Positions 1-8,183 of a DNA stretch of 25,727 nt are shown here, piece by piece; the stretch's first letter is position 1, and every line of letters starts with the position of its first letter. Below the pieces are notes generated by a model. The model did not search any database and had not been told where the DNA came from. It saw only the letters and a list, made by a program, of their open reading frames with translations. A program made the translations under genes and the position numbers. The stretch comes from JAAYJM01 sp964498585 (GTDB lineage Bacteria; Bacteroidota; Ignavibacteria; Kapaibacteriales; UBA2268). The stretch lies in assembly GCA_964498585.1 (NCBI GenBank), contig CAZCHH010000049.1, positions 1 through 25,727 on the forward strand, read 5' to 3'.

Positions 1-150
1 GTTTATAGTCTTCAGTTTATGGTTTATAGTTTATAGTTTATATTTTATGGTTTTCAGTTATAATGATATATTTAATCACTAAGCATTAATCGCTAATCAT
101 TCCTCACTAATCATTAATAATTAACAATTAATCATTAATAATTAACAATT
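1..150. repeat. AT-rich simple and tandem repeats
   Basis: Low-complexity DNA. The first 60 bases are built from variants of 'gtttatag/gtttatgg'. A 21-bp unit beginning AATCATTAATAATTAACAA is present twice in perfect tandem (109-129 and 130-150), preceded by looser variants ('ctaatcattcctcactaatcatt'). It directly abuts the stop of the downstream minus-strand nuclease-like gene. Similar 'attaattgttaatgg' sequence recurs just after rsmG near 19384, so this is a recurrent intergenic sequence type here. No gene is visible in it. Confidence 0.7.
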
Positions 151-152
151 AT

Positions 153-749
153 TTACCATACTTTTGGCAAAAATCCTTCAGAGTTCACAATAGAAGCGCT
201 GCTTCCAGTAGCTTTAATTATAAATAATCCGTTTTTTTCTGCCATTTTTTGTGCGCCGCCATCTGACTGAAGAAATGCAACAGAACCAATCACTTTTTTA
301 TCTTTGTAAATCGGCATCATTTGTTTAATCTGTTTTAAATCTTCGATAAAATCCTTTATATCATCTGGTTTCAATGTAGTTTTTACTTCGACTACAACTG
401 TTTCATCGTCATTTTGTGCAATTATATCAAATTCAAATTGTCTTTTATTGTAAATCCCGCTTATTCGAGTGTTTAAATAATGAACTTCTATACCTTTTTT
501 ATTTAGCAACTTAATTAAATCACCTGCAACAAGAGACTCAATCAATTTACCCCACTGCGAAGTAAAAAGATGCTCCAACTTATTTAATTTTTTATCGGTT
601 TCTTTGAACTGCTTATCGGTTTCCTGAAATCTTTTTGCTGTTTCTTGGAACTTTCTATCGGTTTCCTGAAATCTTTTTGCGGTTTCCTGAAACATAAACC
701 AAACTTTTTCAAAAGTTAATGGTTCCTGTGGTCTTTCATAAGTTTCCAT
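153..749 (-). CDS. Heptad-repeat PD-(D/E)XK nuclease-like protein
   Basis: A 198-aa protein in two parts. Residues 20-54 are five consecutive heptads of the form F(Q/K)ET(D/A)(K/R)x, which should make a coiled coil. Residues about 60-198 look like a compact PD-(D/E)XK fold: helix with E71, then 'FDIIAQ' with D108, then 'VVVEVKTTL' with E121 and K123, the usual D...ExK active-site spacing. Such proteins, often labelled DUF3782-like or restriction-endonuclease-like, are common orphans in cyanobacteria, thermophiles and FCB bacteria, and their role is unknown. The start is an ATG without a recognisable Shine-Dalgarno sequence. No methyltransferase or helicase lies beside it, so a classical restriction system is not supported. 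The function is inferred from fold motifs only. Confidence 0.75.
   Translation of the reverse strand: METYERPQEPLTFEKVWFMFQETAKRFQETDRKFQETAKRFQETDKQFKETDKKLNKLEHLFTSQWGKLIESLVAGDLIKLLNKKGIEVHYLNTRISGIYNKRQFEFDIIAQNDDETVVVEVKTTLKPDDIKDFIEDLKQIKQMMPIYKDKKVIGSVAFLQSDGGAQKMAEKNGLFIIKATGSSASIVNSEGFLPKVW
588..692 (-). repeat. Five 21-bp tandem coding repeats
   Basis: The five heptads of the nuclease-like protein (residues 20-54) are encoded by five near-identical 21-bp units; 'ggtttcctgaaatctttttgc' type sequence is visible repeatedly on the plus strand. Unit number could vary by slippage in whole heptads without breaking the frame, which would lengthen or shorten the coiled coil. Confidence 0.75.
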
Positions 750-838
750 AAATTGCTAAATAATAAGTTTAACAAATCTTTGTAATTTACAAAAAAATTG
801 TAAAGAATAAAAGTAATAATAAACTTTTCAATCTTTCT

Positions 839-952
839 CAAGTGCAACTTGGAAAGAAAATTTCTTTAAGCTGTGCTTTTAATTTTTTTAATAATAAAAA
901 GTTAAAGCAAAGCTTGATTGAAAGCTACATTCCCAAGTGCAACTTGGGAATG
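839..952. repeat. Repeated CAAGTGCAACTTGG core with 25-nt palindrome
   Basis: The 14-nt palindrome-like core CAAGTGCAACTTGG occurs at 839-852 and again at 934-947. The second copy is extended to a perfect hairpin at 928-952: 11-bp arms CATTCCCAAGT / ACTTGGGAATG with a GCA loop. It lies about 45 nt past the ftsH stop, so it may end or stabilise the ftsH transcript. No U-run follows on the minus strand, so a classical intrinsic terminator is doubtful. Between the cores are further loose inverted stretches, suggesting a degraded repeat unit rather than a single terminator. Confidence 0.5.
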
Positions 953-997
953 AGTGGAAAACTTGGAAAAGAGTGATTAAAAACTTTAAAAAATGTT

Positions 998-3067
998 CTA
1001 AAATCTAAATTTTTTCTTTTTTGTTTCAGGAGCTTCTTCTATCTTTTCTTCTTCATCAATTCTAATTGATTTAAGAGCATTGATTGCATTTTTACTCAAA
1101 GGTGGTAGAGTTTCACCCTTAATAATCAAATCTAGTTGTTCGCCATCAAGCACTTCTCTTTCTAATAAAACCTTAGATAAATTATGAAGTAAATCCATGT
1201 TTTTACTTAAAATATCTTCAGCTTTAGATTGAGCATTTATTAAAATATTCCTAATTTCAGCATCAATAGTTTGAGCTGTTAATTCGCTATGGTCGCGTGG
1301 CTGGGAAATTTCCCTCCCAAGAAAAACCTCTTCCTGATGATGAGCAAAGCGAACAGGACCAATTACATCGCTCATTCCCCATTCGCAAACCATTTTTCGT
1401 GCCAGTTGAGTTGCTCTTTCCAAATCGTTCGATGCACCTGTTGTTAGCTGGTTAAATACTAAACGTTCAGCTGTCCTTCCAGCAAGCAGCATAACGATTT
1501 GAGCTTCTATATAATCTCTTGAAAAAGAATGGAAATCTTCGTTAGGTAAATAAGAAGTAGCTCCTAACGCTCTTCCACGTGGAATAATCGTAACTTTATG
1601 GACTGGGTCGGCATTTGGAAGCATTTTCCCGACGAGAGCATGTCCCATCTCGTGGTATGCTGTTATTTCCTTTTCTTTGTCAGATATAACCATACTCTTA
1701 CGTTCTATCCCCATCATTACTTTATCTTTTGCATTATCGAAATCGAACATAGTAACGTATTGACTGTCTCTTCTTGCAGCGAGCAATGCGGCTTCATTTA
1801 CAATATTTGCAATATCTGCGCCGGAAAAACCGGGTGTTCCTTTTGCAAGTACTTCTAAATCAACATCATCGCCTACTGGAATTTTCTTAATATGAACTTT
1901 GAAAATGCCTTCACGTCCTTTCATATCAGGTCGGTCAACAACAACCTGTCGGTCAAATCTACCGGGACGAAGAAGAGCAGGGTCAAGCACATCAGGACGA
2001 TTGGTTGCAGCAATTATAATCACGCCGCTGTTTTGCTCGAAACCATCCATTTCAACAAGAAGCTGGTTCAGTGTTTGTTCTCTTTCGTCATGTCCACCTC
2101 CTAAGCCAGCGCCTCTATGACGTCCGACTGCATCAATTTCATCTATAAATACAATGCAGGGATTGTTTTTCTTTGCCTGTTCAAATAAATCACGGACTCT
2201 GCTTGCCCCAACACCAACGAACATTTCAACGAAATCTGCACCGGATATGGAATAAAACGGCACTTTTGCTTCACCGGCAACCGCTCTTGCGAGTAAAGTT
2301 TTTCCTGTTCCCGGAGGTCCCAGAAGCAGAACACCTCTTGGAATTTTTCCACCTAATTTTTGGAATCTTGCAGGGTCTTTTAAAAAATCTATTATTTCTT
2401 CAAGTTCGTATTTTGCTTCGTCAGCACCGGCGACATCTTCAAAAGTTACTTTACCATTAGCGTTGTCAAGAAGTTTTGCTTTTGATTTTCCGAAAGAAAA
2501 AATTCCTTTAGAACCACCCATCTGCATTCGTCTTAAAAAGAAAATATATATTCCAATGAGTAAAATCCATGGTAAAATAGAAAGCAATGCACCCCACCAG
2601 GGATTATCTCCGTCTTTGTATGTCCAGGTTATTCCTTTGGATTCCCATAATTTCTCGGTTTCGCTATCAAGAACGCCAAGCTTCGTAACGAAATGTCTTA
2701 TATCTCGTAGCTGTCCTTCAGACCTGATTTTAGATATTTGCTTGAGTTCGCCGTGAAACTCATAATCATTTAGCTGCGTTTTAGTAATTGTTGCCGTTTT
2801 AATTTGGTCAGCGCTAAGCAATTCCATATATTGAGTATAAGTAATAGGCCATTCCGGCTTCTTATCCTCATTCATAAACATATAAAGCAAGATAATAGAC
2901 GAAAGAAAAATTATCCAAATGAAAACATTGCGCATCATTTTGATTTGTTGTTCATTCTGAGATGAAGGTTTGTTCATATCTGAGAAAGGCGAGTTCTTCT
3001 TTTCTTTATTTTCTTTTTTGTCTTCGGTTTCTTTTTTATTCATTTTTTCCATTATTAATTTTAACAT
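998..3067 (-). CDS. ftsH: ATP-dependent zinc metalloprotease FtsH
   Basis: Membrane-anchored AAA+ protease that degrades misassembled membrane proteins and short-lived regulators. Layout from the ATG at 3067 (689 aa): Lys/Glu-rich cytoplasmic tail, TM1 about 46-65, extracytoplasmic domain, TM2 about 159-178, then the AAA module with Walker A GPPGTGKT (250-257), pore motif MFVG with F283, Walker B IVFIDEID (D309, E310), arginine fingers R367 and R370 in LLRPGRFDR, and the protease with zinc site HEMGH (H472, E473, H476) plus the third ligand D548 in TTGASNDL. All catalytic residues are present. An extra in-frame TTG precedes the ATG, and ATGs at 3052 and 3043 are alternatives; no Shine-Dalgarno decides between them. 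It follows hpt by about 70 nt on the same strand, the familiar hpt-ftsH order. Confidence 0.97.
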   Translation of the reverse strand: MLKLIMEKMNKKETEDKKENKEKKNSPFSDMNKPSSQNEQQIKMMRNVFIWIIFLSSIILLYMFMNEDKKPEWPITYTQYMELLSADQIKTATITKTQLNDYEFHGELKQISKIRSEGQLRDIRHFVTKLGVLDSETEKLWESKGITWTYKDGDNPWWGALLSILPWILLIGIYIFFLRRMQMGGSKGIFSFGKSKAKLLDNANGKVTFEDVAGADEAKYELEEIIDFLKDPARFQKLGGKIPRGVLLLGPPGTGKTLLARAVAGEAKVPFYSISGADFVEMFVGVGASRVRDLFEQAKKNNPCIVFIDEIDAVGRHRGAGLGGGHDEREQTLNQLLVEMDGFEQNSGVIIIAATNRPDVLDPALLRPGRFDRQVVVDRPDMKGREGIFKVHIKKIPVGDDVDLEVLAKGTPGFSGADIANIVNEAALLAARRDSQYVTMFDFDNAKDKVMMGIERKSMVISDKEKEITAYHEMGHALVGKMLPNADPVHKVTIIPRGRALGATSYLPNEDFHSFSRDYIEAQIVMLLAGRTAERLVFNQLTTGASNDLERATQLARKMVCEWGMSDVIGPVRFAHHQEEVFLGREISQPRDHSELTAQTIDAEIRNILINAQSKAEDILSKNMDLLHNLSKVLLEREVLDGEQLDLIIKGETLPPLSKNAINALKSIRIDEEEKIEEAPETKKKKFRF

Positions 3068-3136
3068 CAATTATACTTTAGTCATAAAAATTATAGACGA
3101 ATATCACTTTAAAAAAGTTTCTAATTTAAAAAAGAT

Positions 3137-3682
3137 TTATTCATTTGATAGAATGTAGATGTCAGGTAAGTTTCTTCCTATTTCAGCATAATCAAAACCG
3201 TAGCCAATTACGAAGAGGTTAGGAACTTCAATTCCAACATATTTTAGGGGAAGGGAATATTTCATATTTTCTGGTTTGGTTAGAAAGGTAACTACTTCTA
3301 ATGATGCGGGATTTAATTTTTGCATTTCCGGTAGCAGTTTGCTCATCGTTGTGCCGGAATCAATAAGGTCTTCGATTAGTATTACATCCCTGTTTTCCAA
3401 ACTTGCTTTCGGTTTTGTAATTTCTACCAATCCTGTAGTTTCCATCTGATTTAGATAGCTTTTTGCACTAATGTAATCAATTTGACAATCAATGGTGATT
3501 TTACGAAGCAAATCGCTTGCAAAAAACATAGCTCCTTTCATAACAACAATAAAAAGAACGCTTTTCCCAGCATAATCCCTGTTTATTCTTTCTGCAAGTT
3601 CGCTATTAATTTGATTAATCTGTTCTTTTGAAATAAATTGGACGAATTTCTTTCCTTTTGCTAAAACTGATTTTTTTTCCAT
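3137..3682 (-). CDS. hpt: Hypoxanthine phosphoribosyltransferase
   Basis: Purine salvage enzyme that converts hypoxanthine/guanine and PRPP to IMP/GMP. The 181-aa length is normal. Visible motifs are the MKG loop (48-50), the PRPP-binding strand-loop VILIEDLIDSGTT (100-112, acidic pair E104-D105) and the C-terminal block VIGYGFDYAEIGRNLPDIY that closes the family. The start is an ATG, and a TAnnTTTG-like element lies about 53 nt upstream. It is the first gene of the hpt-ftsH pair; this neighbourhood is conserved in many bacteria, often with tilS upstream, which is absent here. Confidence 0.95.
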   Translation of the reverse strand: MEKKSVLAKGKKFVQFISKEQINQINSELAERINRDYAGKSVLFIVVMKGAMFFASDLLRKITIDCQIDYISAKSYLNQMETTGLVEITKPKASLENRDVILIEDLIDSGTTMSKLLPEMQKLNPASLEVVTFLTKPENMKYSLPLKYVGIEVPNLFVIGYGFDYAEIGRNLPDIYILSNE

Positions 3683-3734
3683 TGATTTTTAAATAAATTT
3701 ATAAAATTACTATTTCCAATTCTTTAATATCACA

Positions 3735-3742
3735 CAAAAATA
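3735..3742 (-). promoter_or_regulatory. Possible -7 box (TAnnTTTG) for hpt-ftsH
   Basis: On the minus strand the sequence reads TATTTTTG, matching the Bacteroidota -7 consensus TAnnTTTG and placing a start site about 45 nt before the hpt ATG. No clear TTTG -33 box is seen, and the motif is expected by chance in DNA this AT-rich, so this is weak. Confidence 0.3.
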
Positions 3743-3797
3743 TAAAAAATCTATAAATTAATCATAGAATTATTATAATATAAGTTATGCGAACATC

Positions 3798-3896
3798 TTG
3801 TTGGTAATATGACTGGAATAACAGAAAATAAAATTAAACTATGTTTAGTAATTTGTTAAATTAATTGCTATCTTATGTTATTCCATTTGCCAACAA
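3798..3896. repeat. Dispersed repeat, copy 1, with inverted partner
   Basis: The minus strand of 3800-3818 reads TTCCAGTCATATTACCAAC, the 19-nt core shared with 17290-17308 and 19739-19757. About 60 nt further on, TGTTATTCC (3876-3884) and CCAACAA (3890-3896) are inverted matches to parts of this arm, so the copy may be a small element about 99 bp long with imperfect inverted ends. Confidence 0.55.
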
Positions 3897-4299
3897 AGCA
3901 AATACTTTATTAAAATGAAATTACTGTTTTATTAAATTTAATATTAGTAAATATCTCTTGCTCTCTAATTTTCAATCAAGAAAATATTGCAGAACTTATT
4001 TGAAAATATATATTTTAATTTAAAAGACAATTTTATTCATTGAAAATATATTTTTCTTGTAGAAATGGTCTTCGGAATACCTGGAGATGATTTTTGAAGT
4101 AGAACTTTGAAAGAACATTACTTTATTTAATTTTTTAACATCCTTTCTTAATCATTTTATACGATTATTATGATTTATCTAAAGTATCATACATTAAAAT
4201 TGAAAAAATGAACTCTGAATTTTCTTTTAATTTTGTTCTTTTGTAATTATTTCTTATTTTGAAAATATAAAAATTATTGATAATAAAATTTATAGAATT

Positions 4300-5541
4300 A
4301 TGAAAATAAATATAATATTAAAATTAGCACTGTTATCATTGTTATTTATAAGTGAAAATGTATTTTCACAGCGTTGTGGAGAACAACAAATATGGGATGG
4401 TTCAGAAAAAGTAGTAAGTTACGGCATAGATACAACTGGTAATTGGTGGGTAATAACTCAACCATTTTCAAACCAATACAGATTAATTGTTAATGGCAAC
4501 CAATCTGATTTAGCTTTGAAAGTAGATGGACTAACTTTTTCAAACGATGGTAAAAAATGGGCTGCTTTTACAAGTGAAAAGGAGAAACTTTATCTTTTTA
4601 CAAATGAAGGAAAAATAACACTACCCTCACTTTCTATGAGTGGTATGCTTGCTTATACTCCAAATTCAGAAATTCTTTGTTATTCATACAAAAGAGAAGA
4701 CATTGAAACAGTTGTAGTCGGGAAAAAGAAGTTTGATGTTATGAACGGAACTGGCGAATATTTTTTAAGTTATACCGGCGATAGAGTAGCATTATTAGGG
4801 AAACTGAGTTCTGGTTATGTTATGAATATAAACGGAGTAGAAAGTCCACTTTATGATAAAATCAAGCCATTTGGTTTTTGGAATGATGGTCAGTTCATTT
4901 TTGCAGGTAAAAGTGGAACGACCTGGCAGATTTTTAAAGGAAGTAAGTCAATTTCTGATAAATATAAAGACATAACTGAAGTAGCAATAAATATATATGG
5001 AACAGTTGCCGCTGCGATTGTTGTTTTGCCAAGCGGAAGAAAATCTTCAGTTTTAATTTCTGACGAGTATTACGAGCCATTATTAGGAAAAGAGTATGAG
5101 CAAGCTTATGATTTGGTGCTTCATCCGGAATTTTCTTTAATTGGATACAGAGCAGTCGATAATGGCAGAAACATTGTCGTTCTTAATAGTGTTGAATATG
5201 CCGGTGGCGAATACTCAAGTAAGCCCTTCTTTACTTATGATGGCTCTGAGCTTTGCTTTTTAGGTTGTAATAATGATTGCTTTATTAATGTTAATGGTAG
5301 AAATTATCCAATTCTCAATGAATTAACTTTAAACAGTGTTTATGCAAAAAAGCCAAATAGTGAAACTGTTGCATATACAACAAGTACTTCTTTGATTGTA
5401 AGAGATTTGCAGTTTAGCACTCTTTATGCAGGCAAAATGGTCGATGAGGTTTCAACTCCTATTTATAACTGGAAATTAAACAGATATGAAGCTATTGGTA
5501 GAATAAGCGACAGGTTGTATTTAATGTATTGTAATTTTTAG
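4300..5541 (+). CDS. Secreted beta-propeller-like protein, unknown function
   Basis: A 413-aa protein with an N-terminal signal peptide (K2, hydrophobic stretch about 4-18, likely cut near 'VFS-Q' at 23/24), so it is probably exported. No lipobox is seen. The mature part is all beta in character, with repeated blocks of the form 'hydrophobic strand - NG/DG turn - strand' (for example 'FSNDGKKWAAF', 'YDGSELCFLG', 'VNGRNYPILN'), as in TolB/WD40-type propellers. No catalytic motif and no C-terminal sorting domain are seen. It stands alone, facing away from hpt, and ends at a 13-bp hairpin. I do not recognise the family; the propeller assignment rests on repeat appearance only. Confidence 0.7.
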   Translation: MKINIILKLALLSLLFISENVFSQRCGEQQIWDGSEKVVSYGIDTTGNWWVITQPFSNQYRLIVNGNQSDLALKVDGLTFSNDGKKWAAFTSEKEKLYLFTNEGKITLPSLSMSGMLAYTPNSEILCYSYKREDIETVVVGKKKFDVMNGTGEYFLSYTGDRVALLGKLSSGYVMNINGVESPLYDKIKPFGFWNDGQFIFAGKSGTTWQIFKGSKSISDKYKDITEVAINIYGTVAAAIVVLPSGRKSSVLISDEYYEPLLGKEYEQAYDLVLHPEFSLIGYRAVDNGRNIVVLNSVEYAGGEYSSKPFFTYDGSELCFLGCNNDCFINVNGRNYPILNELTLNSVYAKKPNSETVAYTTSTSLIVRDLQFSTLYAGKMVDEVSTPIYNWKLNRYEAIGRISDRLYLMYCNF

Positions 5542-5552
5542 AATTTAAATAA

Positions 5553-5594
5553 CACTTTACGCATTTACTTTTCTAGAGAGGAATGCGTAAAGTG
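5553..5594. terminator. Perfect 13-bp hairpin after secreted-protein gene
   Basis: Arms CACTTTACGCATT (5553-5565) and AATGCGTAAAGTG (5582-5594) pair perfectly across a 16-nt loop, 11 nt after the preceding stop. What follows is AT-rich but not a clean T-run, so it is a likely but not textbook terminator. Confidence 0.5.
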
Positions 5595-5720
5595 AATTTG
5601 TATAATTAATTTAGCACTCCGAACATTTCATACTCATTGGTCCCATATTGATTTCTTTGATTTTTCTAAGGAATATTGTAATTTGCTTTTTTATAAATAT
5701 AAATTTTAAAAAAATAAATA

Positions 5721-6692
5721 ATGAAAAATTTAAATAAGTTAGTATCTGAATTTGTAAAAAATGATATTATCGTTCTCTCTTTAGAAATGAGTGTTAAGGA
5801 AGCATTGGAATTAGTGAGAACGAAAACCTCCAAAGGAGCAATTATTTATTTTTATGTTGTAGATAGCAATGAAAAATTAGTTGGGATTGTATCAGCAAGA
5901 GATATACTTACTGCTTCTGAAGATGATTTGATAAAAGATATTTACAGTAAAAAATTAGTATCAATAAAAGAAAATGAAACTGTTTACAGAGCTTGCGAAC
6001 TTTTTTTACATCATAAATTTTTAGCATTACCGGTAACCGATGAGCAAGGTCATGTTAAGGGTGTGCTTGATATTACATTATTTACTGAAGACATAACAGA
6101 TTTATCCAACAGGAAATATTCTGATGACGCTTTTGAGCTTATAGGTTTTAAGGTAGAGCAAGTACAGAATGCTACTGCTTTTAAGGTATGGCGATACCGC
6201 TTTCCCTGGCTATTGTCAACTATTGTTTCCGGAATGCTCTGTGCTTTATTAGCTCAACAATTTGAAGGCACTTTAGTCAAATCAATTGTTTTAGCATTTT
6301 TCTTAACACTAGTTCTTGCTCTTGGAGAAAGCGTTAGCGTTCAATCAATGACTGTAACAATTAAAGAATTGCAATACTCCAATCTTAATCTCAAATGGTT
6401 TTTTAATTCTTTTAGAAAAGAAGTTAAATCTTCATTGTTGCTTGCTTTATCCTGCAGTTTAGCAATTTTATTTGTTATCGCATTGTGGATGGGCTTTTCA
6501 ACTTCAATTTTAGTAATCGCAATTAGTATTTTCCTTTCAGTTTTAAATGCATCACTTGTTGGTTTTACTATTCCTACTTTTCTCCACGGTTTAAAGCTTG
6601 ACCCAAAAGTTGCTTCAGGACCGCTTACTCTTGCAATTACTGATTTATGTACTATACTAATTTATTTTGTTTCTGCAGAAATTTTCCTTTAA
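5721..6692 (+). CDS. MgtE-type divalent cation transporter lacking N-domain
   Basis: A 323-aa membrane protein of the MgtE/SLC41 family that would move Mg2+ or a similar cation across the inner membrane. Residues about 8-125 form two CBS motifs (e.g. 'LVGIVSARDIL', 'VKGVLDITLF'), followed by five hydrophobic segments (about 163-180, 186-204, 237-258, 262-285, 302-320). MgtE hallmarks are kept: ALGESVSVQS (200-209), the counterpart of ALGGNAGSQS, and DPKVASGP (294-301) followed by D308 in AITDLC, the position of the ion-selectivity aspartate in characterised MgtE. The usual roughly 130-residue N-terminal superhelical gating domain is missing, so the protein starts at the CBS pair. Its stop is followed one base later by the rsgA ATG. 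Confidence 0.88.
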   Translation: MKNLNKLVSEFVKNDIIVLSLEMSVKEALELVRTKTSKGAIIYFYVVDSNEKLVGIVSARDILTASEDDLIKDIYSKKLVSIKENETVYRACELFLHHKFLALPVTDEQGHVKGVLDITLFTEDITDLSNRKYSDDAFELIGFKVEQVQNATAFKVWRYRFPWLLSTIVSGMLCALLAQQFEGTLVKSIVLAFFLTLVLALGESVSVQSMTVTIKELQYSNLNLKWFFNSFRKEVKSSLLLALSCSLAILFVIALWMGFSTSILVIAISIFLSVLNASLVGFTIPTFLHGLKLDPKVASGPLTLAITDLCTILIYFVSAEIFL

Positions 6693-6693
6693 T

Positions 6694-7722
6694 ATGAAAA
6701 CAAAAGACGATAGAAAATTTGTTAGTTTAAAGCGTAACAAACGTCAGATACTAAGGACGCTTATCAAAGATGTTAATATTACCAATGAAAATATTGAACG
6801 GGGGAAAGTAGTAATTCAGGAAGGAAGGAATTACATTATTGAATCTGCGGATAAATCTGAAGAGAAAAATCTTGTAGAATGTGTAATATCCGGAACGGTT
6901 GCATCTGAGAATGTTGATAGCACAATATTGGTGGTTGGGGATTATGTTAGCTTTAAAAGAGATGGATTGTCAAAGTCAACTAATCTGGATTCAGGAAAAA
7001 TTATAAGTATTAAAAAAAGAAAAACTTTTCTATTGCGCAAAGATGTTATTAAACCGAAAGAAGACATAATTGCTGCAAACATTGATAAATTAATTATCTT
7101 TTGTTCTGCTGCCGAACCTTTTTATAATACTCGCCTGATTGACCGATATTTGATTGCGGCTGAAATCGGCTCTATTGAACCTGTTATTTGTGTAAATAAA
7201 ATAGATTTAGCAAATATTGATGAAATTGATAATGATTTGAATATGTATAAAAAACTCGGAATAAAAATATTCTTTATTTCTGCGCTGAATAAAACAAATC
7301 TTGATGAATTTTTAGAATATATCAATAGAAGTAGTTGTGTGTTATCAGGGCAGTCTGGTTGCGGCAAATCTACTTTTATAAATTCAATTTTTCAAAAAAA
7401 GCTACAAAAGATTAAAGATGTTAGCGAAAAGTGGAGCAAAGGGATGCATACAACAAGTTCTATTAAGCTCTTTAAGTTCGATACAGGTGGTGAGATAATT
7501 GATACACCCGGTTTGAGAGAATTTGCAGTGTGGGGCGTAATCCCTGATGAGTTGCATCTGTATTTTCATGATTTCGATGATTTTTCTTCCAAATGCAAAT
7601 ATGTGCGCTGCACTCATATTCATGAGCCGGAATGTGCAGTTTTAGACGCAGTTGAAAATGATTTAATTGATTTTCGCCGTTACGAAAGCTATTTAAACAT
7701 TTACAATTCTCTTTTAAAGTAA
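6694..7722 (+). CDS. rsgA: Ribosome small subunit-dependent GTPase RsgA
   Basis: Circularly permuted GTPase that acts late in 30S subunit maturation. With the ATG at 6694 it is 342 aa: an OB-fold about 35-110, then permuted G motifs G4 NKID (168-171), G5 ISA (195-197), G1 GQSGCGKST (219-227), G2 threonines T253/T254, G3 DTPG (270-273), and a C-terminal zinc site C301, C306, H308, C314 in the typical CxxxxCxH...C pattern. An upstream in-frame TTG at 6667 would overlap the transporter gene by 26 nt; the ATG one base after the transporter stop is the better start. The spacing implies translational coupling with the MgtE-like gene, although the two functions are not obviously related. Confidence 0.95.
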   Translation: MKTKDDRKFVSLKRNKRQILRTLIKDVNITNENIERGKVVIQEGRNYIIESADKSEEKNLVECVISGTVASENVDSTILVVGDYVSFKRDGLSKSTNLDSGKIISIKKRKTFLLRKDVIKPKEDIIAANIDKLIIFCSAAEPFYNTRLIDRYLIAAEIGSIEPVICVNKIDLANIDEIDNDLNMYKKLGIKIFFISALNKTNLDEFLEYINRSSCVLSGQSGCGKSTFINSIFQKKLQKIKDVSEKWSKGMHTTSSIKLFKFDTGGEIIDTPGLREFAVWGVIPDELHLYFHDFDDFSSKCKYVRCTHIHEPECAVLDAVENDLIDFRRYESYLNIYNSLLK

Positions 7723-7811
7723 TGATTATGCTGACTAAGTCAAGCTAGCGAAGCTACCGCAACTGTTTGATACGCAATTAATCAAATAATTAATAAAAAA
7801 ATATAGGATTT

Positions 7812-8132
7812 ATGGAAACAACAAATTTTGACGATTTAAAAGAAAAAGTAAAACGTATATTAATGACTATTTACGACCCTGAAATACCAGTAAATATTTG
7901 GGAATTAGGTTTAATATATGATATTCAAATTACTGAAGAAAATGAAGTTGTGGTTTTAATGACTTTAACTGCACCAAACTGCCCTGAAGCTGAGTCATTG
8001 GTTGAGGCAGTAGAAAAGCGTGTTAAAAGCGTTCATGGAGTAACAGATGCAAAAGTAATAGTTACTTTCGACCCTCCCTGGGACAGAAGTATGCTAAGCG
8101 ATATTGCAAAAATAGAATTGGGCTTGTTTTAA
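7812..8132 (+). CDS. sufT: SufT/MIP18-type Fe-S assembly factor (DUF59)
   Basis: A 106-aa protein of the DUF59 (MIP18) family, implicated in iron-sulfur cluster assembly or delivery. Hallmarks are DPEIPVNIWELGLIY (22-36) and TAPNCP with the conserved cysteine C57, followed by VTFDPPWD and the C-terminal 'IELGLF' seen in SufT-type single-domain members. The start ATG has AGGA five bases upstream. No sufBCDS genes are visible, so it is separated from any SUF operon, at least on this side. The symbol rests on family resemblance; related DUF59 proteins serve other pathways such as PaaD. Confidence 0.85.
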   Translation: METTNFDDLKEKVKRILMTIYDPEIPVNIWELGLIYDIQITEENEVVVLMTLTAPNCPEAESLVEAVEKRVKSVHGVTDAKVIVTFDPPWDRSMLSDIAKIELGLF

Positions 8133-8144
8133 TAGGAGTAAGCA

Positions 8145-8174
8145 GATATTCCAAATTTTCATATTTGGAATATC
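8145..8174. terminator. Bidirectional 12-bp hairpin between convergent genes
   Basis: Perfect arms GATATTCCAAAT (8145-8156) and ATTTGGAATATC (8163-8174) with a 6-nt loop. It sits 12 nt after the SufT-like stop and 9 nt past the cheW stop, where a shared terminator for two convergent genes is expected. T-tracts on both sides are weak. Confidence 0.6.
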
Positions 8175-8183
8175 GCTCAAATT

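Larger units (their letters stand above)
3683..4299. other. 617-bp AT-rich intergenic region
   Basis: Separates the divergent hpt and secreted-protein genes. I see no ORF with protein-like composition and no RNA gene. The only structure is an imperfect inverted pair: 3798-3823 (TTGTTGG ... GGAATAACA) against 3876-3896 (TGTTATTCC ... CCAACAA). Its left arm is one copy of a dispersed repeat that recurs near 17290 and 19739. The rest is AT-rich DNA that presumably holds both promoters. Confidence 0.5.

Noticed and set aside
6667..6693. TTG start for rsgA upstream of the ATG at 6694
   Set aside because: It would overlap the transporter gene and add residues that are the out-of-frame reading of its last codons; the ATG one base after the stop is the natural coupled start.
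7735..7775. AGCTAGCGAAGCTACCGC palindromic stretch between rsgA and the SufT-like gene
   Set aside because: Looks like a short repeat remnant, but no second copy is found in the window and the pairing is short, so no feature is claimed.
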